From the NCBI GenBank assembly GCA_036426205.1, contig CM071568.1, forward strand, positions 120,643,045 through 120,707,044: a stretch of 64,000 bases of DNA. Reading direction: 5' to 3'. The notes beneath the pieces were generated by a model. It was not told where the DNA came from, ran no database searches, and saw only the letters and a list, made by a program, of their open reading frames with translations. Positions 11,126 to 22,117 of this stretch are shown piece by piece (within the stretch, counting starts at the first letter, position 1; each line of letters starts with the position of its first letter). Origin of the DNA: Ascaphus truei. Lineage: Eukaryota; Chordata; Amphibia; Anura; Ascaphidae. The translations under genes and the position numbers were made by a program.

Positions 11126-12960
11126 TTCACACTTGGATTTATAAAAGTTATCAAAACTAAAAAGGGAAAAATGGTAAAAAGTTTCCAAAACATTTACAAG
11201 CACAATACATATGCAATAACTACAGTTATAGCTCATAATCAAACACCTCAACTACTGTACCAGGATAATACAAAACTCCAGCGCTTTAACCCACACTCTA
11301 AAATATATTATGTGATTGAGTATTAATACTATCAGTGATCAAACAAAGATGTGTATATACACAATACAATTTCCACAATAAATTATATTACTGGTGTTCA
11401 GAAAAGTTACCTTTATATTGAAGTTCTGCAGCCTGGAAGTCCTTATGATGGTCCAAATCCTTTTTGGGAATGTCCGAAGAAATGGTGATATCAACTGCAT
11501 GAGGTATTCTCTGGGGACTCAATGTAATATCTCACAGGAATATTATACTGGTGTATGTAATTAACATATAAGCATCAACACCATTTATGGTATATACTAT
11601 ACACTGTTTTCTGTTTCTTTTTTATTCACATACTGTATTCCACTTTTCATGCAATCATACAGACCAGCACCAAGGAGGACCATTTCTTCGAACATAAACT
11701 ACAGTGTCTATGGCCATAGATAATTATGATACAGACCATATTTACAAAGTATTACTATTCCATAAGATACCTTTTGGTGCCGGAAAGTCAATGGGTCATA
11801 AAGTGTTTCCCTGCGCCAAAAGATGTCTTATAATGAAATAGAAGCACTAACTCACGGCCCCTGAGTGAACCAACTTCAGATGGAGATACCAATGCATGCC
11901 GATTTCTGGTGAAGGCTTTCCTTAATAAGAGCTCCCTGGGGTTTCAGGCTAGTCCAGTGTTGGGTGGGTTCTCTGTAGATTTAGATGCACATTCCTAGTG
12001 TCAGTCAGTATTTTTTACTCCTGTCCTGAAAAAAAAATAAAAAATTTCAAGCCAGGTTTAGAAGCATAACCAAACACGGAAAAAAAATGTTCACAGGTAA
12101 ACTATTCTACACTGCTATAATTTCAGGGGTAGGAGCCTTAAAGGCTTATTCAATATATGCTAAAGCAGCCAATCATAGTTTTCAATTAATTGTGGTGCAA
12201 TCAGCTGCTTTGGTATATATTGAATAAGCCCCTTACACACGGATTCCGCTGGATCACAATTGCAGAAGGGGATGATGTTGGTTGTTGGGGGGGCGGGGGG
12301 AAGCATTTATTATTGCTACACAGCTTTCAACAATGAACCTAGGGCCTTTCTACTTATTTATGCCATCAGCACATTAACATGTTTCTATTTCTTTATGGAC
12401 AGAAAAATCTAATTATGCCTCTTCATTGGTAAGGGGTTTACCTGTTTATTTTAGGAAGTCTTGTCAGGGTACACATTTGTTTAGACTATAAATTACCAAT
12501 TGTTTGAAAACTAATTGATACTTCTTTGACTATCTATAAAATTAGGTTTCCTCTCTGGCTGAGAATAAAGCAAAGAGGAAGTCACAGTTTCAGACAGTTT
12601 GCACAGATGGTGACCACCCTGAGTTAACATTCTCATTAAAATGCTTAGAGTTTTTTACTCCTAGCGTATATAAGCAGAGTAAAAATGAAAGTAGGCACAC
12701 ATGAAATGAACATTGTGTTTACTACTACCAACATTGCTTTTACCTTTGCTTGATTTACTTAATCCTAAATGAATGGTGTGAAACTACATAATTTAAATAA
12801 GTATGTTCTGTTTTTGTATTAAACTTAAATCTGGTTGAGCCATGGTTAGATTCCTCTGGGTCACTGAGAGGTTGATTTATTATTACAAACATGATCATTG
12901 AGAACCAGGAAAGAGTTTTTATTTGTTAACACTAAAGGAAAGGCTCATTGGGTGTGACCC
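11126..12960. other. No gene seen
   Basis: AT-rich sequence with no recognised coding region. A matching pair of short segments, 'CAGCCAATCATAGTTTTCAA' at about 12168 and a partially complementary 'CAATCAGCTGCTTTGGTATA' at about 12199, together with 'CTTATTCAATATATGC' and its complement, suggests a small palindromic element at about 12140-12233. Confidence 0.4.
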
Positions 12961-12963
12961 ACT

Positions 12964-12965
<2 letters not shown>

Positions 12966-13017
<52 letters not shown>
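12966..13017. repeat. (TA)n microsatellite
   Basis: About 50 bp of uninterrupted TA dinucleotide, directly adjoining the solo LTR that begins at 13022. Confidence 0.95.
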
Positions 13018-13021
<4 letters not shown>

Positions 13022-13022
<1 letters not shown>

Positions 13023-13822
13023 GTAACGGGTATTCCCTCTAGTATGACCCACCCAATCTCATATTGGCCCGTGTGGTCTAACCAGCCCCATTACATGGTC
13101 GTGTTTGGTGGTGCACCTGTAGGCAACAGGACTCCTGAGTCTCCCGCATGATGGTATTCGGGGATGTCAATCAAGACAGGTACCTGAGGTAGTGGGTGCG
13201 AGAACTACCTATATCACGTGCAGCGCCTCCACCTCATCAGGGTCTATGCAGCCGCAGGGAGATGGTCCTGATGAAGAACTCCTTCTTGGTGGTGCCGTCC
13301 ACTGGAGAATAACTTCACACTCACACAGTGGGGGTATCATTGAACAAGACATCTTTATTGTTGCTTGGTGGGCAAGCTGCCCGTCACAGCCAGCTGTCTC
13401 AGCCGCACATAGTTCTATGCTGTCCCTTTGCCAGGTACGCCCTCCCAATGGAGTGGGATCCCCTCTCCCCGTAGGGAGATCACCCCTGTGCCAGGTCCCT
13501 GGACACAGTGTGGCTCTTCTCTAGATTAATGTAGAAATGGACCACTAGTTACTGCACTAGTGGGTCCTTCCTTCCCAACACTCAGCAATCCAGCTACCAA
13601 CTAACTTTGGGCAGTACTGTGCCTTATATACTTCAGGAGCTGTCACAGCTCTGATGTCACTAACTGTGGACTCAGAGCTGGTAGCCACTCCCACCTATAC
13701 ATAGGGCACCTCACCAGGGTATGAGGGCAAACCTCCATGGTTACTGCTGGCATCCCTGTAACTTACCAGGTTTACTGCCAGCAGGGGAGACAACTGCAGA
13801 CCATTTTACATGCATGGCTACA
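13022..13822 (-). mobile_element. Solo LTR (copy 1), minus orientation
   Basis: The block begins TGTAACGGG and ends GGCTACA, giving TG..CA ends. On the minus strand it shows a TATA box (TATATAAGG, about 13634-13626) and, about 280 bp downstream, AATAAAGATG as a polyadenylation signal (about 13359). That is the U3-R-U5 order of an LTR. It shares segments with the LTR at 17304-18410, including the GAGTCTCCCG block, the GCAGCGCCTCCA block and the CTTTATTG block, in the same order. Insertion into TA repeats leaves the target duplication ambiguous. No internal retroviral-type genes flank it. Confidence 0.6.
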
Positions 13823-13829
13823 TATATAT

Positions 13830-14961
13830 AATCAAAAAATAAATAGATGATACCGTTCTGTGGCTAACGAAATGCTTTTATTTGTGCGAGCTTTCGAGAT
13901 ACACTGATCTCTTCTTCCGGCGATGTTACAATGAATATGAAGCAAAGCCAAAGGTACAAGTACGCGGCAATTTTTATTGCCATAAAGCCGGTAATCGGTA
14001 TCGGGCATGGCCCGGGATCTACCCCCGACTGCTGCCAGTAATAACCGCGCGCCGCCGCGTTTCCCCCACGCCCCCCCCCACGATTCGCGCGCAATTTACC
14101 CCCCTTCCGGACCAGTACCCGGCTCCTGCTCTCCCCTCTGCTTCCCGCACCCCCGCTTCCTTAATTTGATCTCCAGGGGTGTCGGGGAAGCCTGGGGAAG
14201 CCGGGGGAAGACGGGGGAAGCCGGGCGCGCAGGTGACGTGACGTCACAGTGCGCCGCCACGCGCCCGCGGCACCCGCTTCCAGACGCATGCAGCCGGCGG
14301 CTTTACTCGAATAAAAGCTGCCGCGCTGCTGTAACTTAAAACAGTGTCTCTGGAAGTGTTATCGTGCTTGTCCTTCCCCGGTGATGATGGTTTTATGGCT
14401 AGAGGTGTAAAAAGGTTCCTGAAAGCAAATTATGTAAGAGTGTGTGTTTGTATCTGTGTGAATATAAATGAATGGAGAGCCCACAGTATATACAGTGCTT
14501 TACAAAAGGTGTGTGTGGAGTGGGAGTGGATATAGATGGTGTGGGTGGGTGTGGAAATGTGAGAGTTTGTAGCACAACTAAAAGTGTGTGTGGATACTAT
14601 GTGGTCCCTATTGGTGTATAGGGATGGAAAAACAGGGAGTATTAGTATGTGTAAGAGACAGCTGTGTGTGCATACATATAGCACAGTATGTACAGACATC
14701 GCCTTTAGCGCTCATGGGAAGAGAGATACACACACACAATCTTACATCACTTGCTTTCAGGAACCTTTTGACACCTCTAGCCATAAAACACATCCAACCG
14801 GGGGAAGATAACATTCCAAGAGACACTGTTTTTAAGTATACCTTTTGCTTGCTTCATTCATTGTAACATCGCCGGAAGAAGAGATCAGTGTATCTCGAAA
14901 GCTCACACAAATAAAAGCATTTCGTTAGCAACAAACGGTATCATCTATTTATTTTTTGATT
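13830..14961. mobile_element. Fold-back element with two nested inverted repeats
   Basis: The outer arms are about 105 bp: AATCAAAAAATAAATAGATG onward (13830-13935) is repeated in inverted form at 14859-14961. An inner pair, about 14340-14440 and about 14737-14836, is also inverted (CACCTCTAGCCATAAAAC and its complement). Between them lies a CpG-rich block (about 14030-14310). The arms contain GAAGAAGAGATCAGTG followed by CGAAAGCTC, a motif seen in other vertebrate dispersed repeats. No transposase is encoded. Superfamily is unassigned. Confidence 0.65.
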
Positions 14962-15791
14962 ATTGACAGCTGCTAACACGGTACTGATCCTCTACATATA
15001 TATATATAATATATATATATTATATATACATAGGGGTTCTGCGTCGTGTGTGGAACGCCAGAATTATAGGATATATAAATCAATTAAACCGGTAATAAAT
15101 CATAAATACATCAACATAATATTAATGAATTAAATAATGATAGTACCAATGCAAATATATCTAAATAATGAAATTAATAATATACCAAAAAGCACTGGAA
15201 TGTCCAACTATAAGAAAAAAAAAAAAAAAGCTAAAAACATACAATTATACAAAAACAAATTATTTTTGTGTGTGGTGCTGTGAACTTCCTTAATCTTGCT
15301 CATGCAGTATAGTCCTCTAGAGTCCAACAAATAGTCCAATAATTGGGAGTGACAGTGGCACTATTAGGACCAACAGCAGCTTCTTAAAAGGGCACACACA
15401 CCTCCCTCTCCACCCTGCATAGAAAAATATAAGAAAAAAAGCGGCCAAATCCTAGTGCATACTGGTGCAAATAGATAGATTTAATTCCCAAAAATCTCAA
15501 TAAAAATGAACTCACAAACATAAAACAATTAAAGCATTGTATGAGTAATACTCATGCTCCTAGGACCAGGAAACGTGCCTTGCTGGCTGTAGTCCCTCCG
15601 TGACTCCACTGGAACAGATTGCTGCCTCCGTTGTTCACTTGCCGCAGGAACTGACGTATCAGGCACTCCACGATGTCTCTCTCCCCCGGTATACACACCA
15701 AACAGTTGATCTTTAGTTCCCACCGGGGACGGTTGAAGCGCGGGACCAGTCGGTGGTGACGTCACGGAACAGTTCTAATTAAATATATATA
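14962..15791. other. No gene seen; (TA)n block
   Basis: A TA-rich stretch at about 14994-15029 is followed by AT-rich sequence with an A run near 15212. A GC-richer segment at about 15580-15770 has no recognised identity. Confidence 0.45.
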
Positions 15792-16000
15792 GCAACTGTA
15801 AATATTACTGTATGTTCATTTGCAGTCTTAGACAGGTCTGCAACCCTGTTTTTCCCCATTATCGCCAGCATACAGCGCTTTCACTGCAGCAAGTGATTCT
15901 GGGAAATGACATGTATGTATGCTGGGCGATAATGGGGAAAGACAGGGTTGCAGACCTGTCTAAGACATGCAAATGAACATACAGTAATATTTACAGTTGC
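15792..16000. repeat. 209-bp palindromic repeat (family R1)
   Basis: The arms match in reverse complement: GCAACTGTAAATATTACTGT at 15792 and its complement ending at 16000, including GGTCTGCAACCCTG and CATTATCGCCAGCATAC. The centre is near 15890. Related sequence (GCAGGTCTGCAACCCTGCCT, CCATTATCCCCAGC, GATTCTGGGAAAT) occurs at 26734-27206, which makes this a dispersed palindromic DNA repeat and not a local accident. Confidence 0.75.
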
Positions 16001-16059
16001 TTTATGCTTTACTGTGGAGGGTTTTTGTCACTTTTTTTACCCACCATAACCTTAATAAT

Positions 16060-16060
16060 T

Positions 16061-16112
<52 letters not shown>

Positions 16113-16192
16113 TATACACACACACATATACACACATATACACACACATACACACACATATACACACACACATATACACACACACACATTTA
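16060..16192. repeat. (TA)n-(CA)n compound microsatellite
   Basis: About 40 bp of TA is followed by about 90 bp of CA with interspersed TA. Short Tyr/Ile and Thr/His open frames over it are artefacts. Confidence 0.95.
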
Positions 16193-17303
16193 CATACATT
16201 TTTGCGAATATCTGAGGATGTATTTTCTCAAATATTTACTCAATTTGTTTAAAAAGGCAAGAATGTCAAAATGTTAACACACTGGCTATAGGTGTGAGAA
16301 CAACTTTATGATCTCAATGTGGCTCCCAGTAGCCCTAGGCAAATTACGTCTGCTCTCTTGTCAGTATTCATTTAAATGAGTTTCAATGAGAAGGAAGAGC
16401 AAAATCAGAGACCCCCCCAAACTTCTGAGGTTCAAAATGGTCCAATGTGCATGAACCTGAAGTGGAAATGGGGCAATCCCTTGCGGGATTAAAAAAATAT
16501 ATAATACATATTTGTTAAATAAGATGTTACTGAAGACCACATTGGAATTGTATGTAATCAATTCATATTTAATAAAAATGTATGTTAATGTTTGTTATAT
16601 TATTCTTTTTCGTCCTATTATACTCCGTTACGGAATATGTTGGCGCATTATAAATAAATAAAAATAATAATACAACAAACAGTGATTCATTACTAATTAT
16701 TTTTCTTCTTTAATACAATATATTTTAGGACAGGCTTTAGAGAGTTAAACTGACCTGATAAAAGATTGATTTTAACTTGCAATATCCCCCGCCATTAATA
16801 TTTTTTTTATGCAAACGAAATGTGTTAGAACAAATAAAAGGTTTGCACTCATTATTTAACTACTTTAAATGTTTACTTTTATGCATCAAGACGTGGGCAG
16901 CACAGCTGTATTTATCTCCACTGTTTTACACTAGTAGCAATTCACAGTGATATGACTGCCTTGAAATAAAAGGCCAACAGTTACTAAACAATGGTAAAAG
17001 GACTGCTAAAACTGTAAAATTAAGGGCTAGATCCACAAAACTCCGGGCTCGTTACCTAAAACAGAAACAGGCGTTATGTTCCCTGAGGTTAAAATGTATC
17101 CTCAAAGCTAATTATATGTAAAAACAATGGTCATTCTACATCTCAGTAATATAGAGTTAATATCAGGATATTGTAGCAAAGTTGCATTATCTTCCAATAT
17201 AACGTTAGGTATGTCTAAGCGTTGCTCCAATCCAAAACATGAAATTGGTCTTTAGCTGAAGTGAAGCAAAAGAGGAGATAATGTGGAAAATAACACTATA
17301 TTA
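16193..17303. other. No gene seen
   Basis: AT-rich unassigned sequence. The phrase 'GGCGCATTATAAATAAATAAAAATAATAATA' region at about 16642-16670 looks like the 3' tail of an L2-type LINE, but no coding fragment precedes it. Confidence 0.4.
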
Positions 17304-18410
17304 TGTAGCCCATGTCCCCCTCCCCCCCTCCCCCAGACACAGATCGTGCCTCTAAGGTGTGTTGAGGGCTGGCTACATGTGTATGGTGGTACATACCTGC
17401 TTGGAACAGGAGGGCCTGAGTCTCCCGTGTTGGTGTGGGGGATAACAGGGCCAGGCTTCTGGGGTATATGCCTCCATCTCTTTAGCAACGATGCAGCGCC
17501 TCCATCTTCTGACGAGACCTATAGGGATAGGTTAAGATCCTCCCAGAAGAAGCCCTGGTCCCAGGGCGAGTGATCTTAGACTCACACACAGTCTCTTTGA
17601 TAAAATAGCAGCAATGTCTTTATTGTCCTTTAGCTATGATACAACGCACTTATGCACAGCGGCACACAGCAGTTCATATAGCAGCAGTGCCCTCCAAATG
17701 TATACAGGGGTCTTCTCTCCTCTCCTCCAAGTTGTACCCTAGCAGGATGGGCTGTAGGAGGCGTCAATACCCCCCCTTGCATCCACCCCAAGAGTATAGC
17801 CTCTGGGTGATGCTAGATGTCTTCCCCTCACCCCCTGAACAGGGTGAGGGGCATTGGTCCACCTCTATAGTTCTGTCTACTCTACTCAGAGGGGCTCTGA
17901 GTATCTCGTCCAAGCACCCTTCTCACTCTAAGCATGGCTTCTCCGGTCAGACATTTCGCTCTGCTAGGTCTTACTCCAATTCAGACCAGCACTTCACTCC
18001 TCAGCTCCCAGGACATAACTCCACACTGACTCCCTCCAGACTTTCCACAGACTGACAAGCTGAACGCTCAGCTCTCACAGGATCATCTCTCTCTCTCTGC
18101 TCCAATCGAACTCTCAGACTGACTTCTTCTCTCACCATACAGAACTGACTAGCTCCATGGACACTCCAGACTCTGACTCTCAGACACACACAGGACAGCC
18201 CACTAAATAGACACAGCCCTGCCCCTTATGATGTCAGCAGGACCTCCCCTCTGTCTCAGGCCTGCCACAGAGTCAGGGGCCTACCTCTATCACAGCAAGG
18301 CAGGGCTTGTTGAGGGGGGAAACCCATGATTACTACTGGTGCCTGCCCTTTCCAGGGCTTACTCCAGTAGGAGAAGGATAAGTAGCCCGCTATTTCTTAC
18401 AGGGGCTACA
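17304..18410 (-). mobile_element. Solo LTR (copy 2), minus orientation, with 4-bp target duplication
   Basis: The element starts TGTAGCCC (17304) and ends GGGGCTACA (18410), so the ends are TG..CA with a short inverted repeat. ATTA flanks both sides (17300-17303 and 18411-18414). A 4-bp duplication fits Ty3/Gypsy-type integration. On the minus strand there is AATAAAGACATTGC (about 17624) and a CTATTTAGT box upstream (about 18208). It is related to copy 1 at 13022-13822 and lies in the same orientation. No internal region remains, so it is a recombination product. Confidence 0.7.
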
Positions 18411-21400
18411 ATTATATCATTCATGTCTAACTGTGGAATTGTATCCATCCAGACCCTGTAAAAGCCCTATTTTATGGGAGGCATATGAGTGGCACCAAGT
18501 TTAGAAATTACATAACTAACATAACGTTCAGTCCCTGTATTGCCAACACCAAACCACCAGGATAACTAAAGATAATGCCGTTAACAAACTGTGCAATGTG
18601 CCAGATGCTTAAACTAACTGTAGCCCTCCTTTGGGACTACTATTTAAGTTAAGGGTTTAATGGCCTTAATGGATTACCTGTGTGGGCTCACTCATGTTAC
18701 TCCCGTCTCCATCATGTGATGTAGGATGAATATGCAGAAAGGATTTCCACTCCCCTGTATGTCTTGTTACCAGTGATATAACTATAGGGAGATAGTATAC
18801 CCTCCTATGTTCTAGAAACAGGTTCTTCAGAGATCAGACTGGGGCCTCACCGTGAGTCCTGAAAGCAGGTTTATGTGTACAGTTAAGTGTTTTAAGATGT
18901 GTCCCGTCCCCATTTGTTGTTTTCAGTTAGTGAACGTGCTACTTTAAGCAAATGCCAGTAGTATGGGTCAGAGATTGTTCTCACTATTTAAGGTTCATTT
19001 AACATGGGGCATCACTAACTGTATGCAAGAGACTGCCACTTTAACCCTTATTGTGGGTAACAAGAACAGTACCTCCCTAGGGTCGGAGTCACAGCTACAA
19101 AGGGGATGAAGTCCTGAATATTATTACTTGCGATGAGTTATCAGTCGTGTGTGAAGTATGTCAATATCTGTGAAGCCTTATTGAACAATGTCCAATGAAA
19201 CACTATATGTTTTATAAATGTTCCTGGTGCCCATCCTTTTTACATTCAAGCATCCATGCCCAGCCTGCATCTACCCAGCACCCTGAACAGGTCTGAGAGA
19301 CTGAGTACTGCCATGTATATAGTCAATCTGATGTAAACTCCATAGGAGCCGGGTAAGAAGGGTTACATAACTATTTTGCATGTTCAGTGTTTGCTAAAGC
19401 TGGGCCATATCATCACAACTTCTGGCTCTAAGTGGGAGATACGAAAGCCCAGGCTAAAAGATGCACTGAGCTGTGAAAACATATTAATCCATTAATCGTA
19501 AAGAAGCAAGCAAGGCATTGGTAATCCATGCTTAGCTGTCTTTAATGACATACAGGAGAGGTTAATATGGCAAAGAGTCAAAAATCTAAATTGCATGCAC
19601 ATATATGTGTTACAAACAAGGATAGCGGGGTGCAAGACTAATGTCACGGTGTTTTGCAACAAGCAAATACAAATGACCTACTGTAACCTATTGGATGAAA
19701 TATAAAAAAGATGTAGCCGTTTAAGAAAATAGCAGTGTAAGATATGCAACCATATTTATATAGAATGGAAAAGAAGTACTGTAAGCAGAGACTAAGGAAT
19801 TGAGATTACCTTATAAATCGATACTTATGATTCTAAGATTTAAAAAGCATTTAGGATTTAGGATTGCGCATTGAGCAAACATAGTGAATACACTTCTATA
19901 TCAAATAAATAATAAAATACATATAAAAAATAACAGAAACGATAGCGTTTTCAGTGCCATTATAAGTCCTTTGTTGTATATTAGTGTTAGGGATGTTTGA
20001 ACATTGAGTTAATTAATCTAGGCCCAACATGTAAATATCTTCTTAGCTGTTAAGGTTAGCAGTACAGATACTGTAATTATAGTGGCACTGGACTGGACAA
20101 TTCTACGTCAGTTACAGTGGTGTTCTTTGACTTTGTTACTACCTACCAGCTATAAAGGTATATAGCATTTCAGTATATCATGACATAGTTGAGATTTCAA
20201 CTACTGCATGACAGTAGCACATTATTAATTGTTACAACTGTATATATCCCTCCCACTTCACTTTTTCTAGTCATTAAACGTCTAATTAGTAACAGCAATC
20301 TCATTGTGATAGACATTGGACAAGATAAATTCCAATAAATTCCCCTAAAGAACTGGGGCAAAAAAAATGTTAATAGTTATAGACACATTATTATAATGAT
20401 GGATGACAGACAATGAAGGTAATTTTTGAGTAACATTAATATACCCACAATGAAAAATCATAATTCCAATATAGTTCAGAAACACGTGGGAAAGCTTTGT
20501 GTTTGTTATGGGATTCAATAAATATATTTTTTATATTTTCAGATCTGGCTGTCCCATGACAAAGTTGTGGTGCCCACTGATTACAGTATGTTTCTCTTTC
20601 CTTTTTTCGTTTTCTTTGTTGAAGTGCACTGGTCTATCCGGGGTTCCTACTTTACCCCTTGATATGACAGCGCTGCGCAATCTTTCCAGCGTGCGCCACC
20701 CTTCCTGCTTCCCTCCCTGCTCGCACCCCCCCTCCCTTACCTCCTCTCCGGTGTCAAATGACATCACGGGGTCACGTGACATCACGTTGCCATGCCAACG
20801 TGACATCACATGACCCCCGCAGCGTCATTTGAAGAGAAGGTAAATGATGTTACAGAAGCCCCACGCAATCCCCCGGAATTAATTTAAATGCCTTGGAGGA
20901 AGAGAACGGAGCCTCTGCAACTGCCCGCGCCCCCCGTCAAATCTTGCACACCCCCTGGGGGGCGCCTCCCAGTTTGCGCACTGCTGATATAAGACATCAA
21001 ACTAAGCAGAATACCAGGCAGTGTCTCATAAGCTCCACCACTGCATTTCTTATCTGAAGAAAGGTTGCACAGACCAAAACGTTATGATAGGTGGGGGTAT
21101 GGTCCTGCGTGCCCCCCATGCTCTGGAAAAGTGTATTGGAGCTAAGTTTTTTTCTGGACTGCTTGTGAATACTTGTATTGTACAAATAAGGAAAAGAACA
21201 TATTTATCCTGAAGTGGACCATAGATCTAATTTGTGATGAATCTTAAAATAAGATAAATATTTATATAGTGAAAAATTAAATATAGTACTTCAATCACTA
21301 TCAACGTGCTTCAAAATATCAGTGAACGTTAAATAAGTGAGAAGGTAAAATATAATTTGAATACAGCCAAATTAGGTGTGCAGCTTCAAGCCAAGAATGG

Positions 21401-22117
21401 ATTGCTTTCTCAATCCTTGTAATTTCTCAGATGTCCAAGTAGAGATGGAGAGCGCAGGTATATGTGGAAACAAACATACATACAATTGTGCAATATGTCT
21501 TGTGATTTTAAGGTAGATAATTCTTCCCAAATCCAATGAAACTAGTACTCACAAATTTCAATTTCTTTAAAACGTGCATAAAGGTATCTTTATACTGCTG
21601 AGCCATGCGTTTTTCCCATGTAGCGGTGAACAGGAAACACAGGTTACCGGGTAGGACCTTGATAAGGTAATAAAGAAGACCGGAGATAGTGCAGGCTGAT
21701 ACAAAACTTTATAAAAGATCCTATGGTAAAACACACACATGGTGTCAGATCAAATTAGGCATTTTGATCAATAGATCGACGCCGGCAGCTGGAAACTGGA
21801 TCAGTCTCTCTCTTCCACAGCTCTGCTGTGCTCGCATCGCCCGGCTCAGTGCTTCTGGGGTTGGATCCCCGGTTGTTCAACCGGAGGCAGGTCTCTCAAT
21901 GAGCAGGCAGCACTGCGTGAAGTGTCCTTCTTGGTAGTTACACTAAAAGTGTTTCAACTTTTACAAGTTTTCAGGAGTGTTTCTTCTTATTCACATTGCC
22001 TATAAATACTCTATCTAGCCATCTGATTGGTGACTACAAGGCTGCTGCCTAATTAATAAAGGGTAGATTGTAACTACAGTAGATGAATATAGGCATATAG
22101 CTATCTTAAGCACTTAG
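18411..22117. other. 3.7 kb without recognised genes
   Basis: Mostly AT-rich. A GC-rich block at about 20640-20985 contains the repeated phrase 'TGACATCAC' in both orientations and ends 'TTTGCGCACTGCTGATATAA'. It may be a small SINE or MITE, but I could not define its ends. At about 21050-21090 'CTGAAGAAAGGTTGCACAGA' is followed by AAAACGTTATG, reminiscent of the arms of fold-back repeats. No coding frames are supported. Confidence 0.4.

Noticed and set aside
21021..21240. Hammerhead or PLE-type motif at CTGAAGAAAGG...AAAACGTTATG
   Set aside because: It lacks the CTGATGA core and any pairing stems; only a loose resemblance to fold-back repeat arms.
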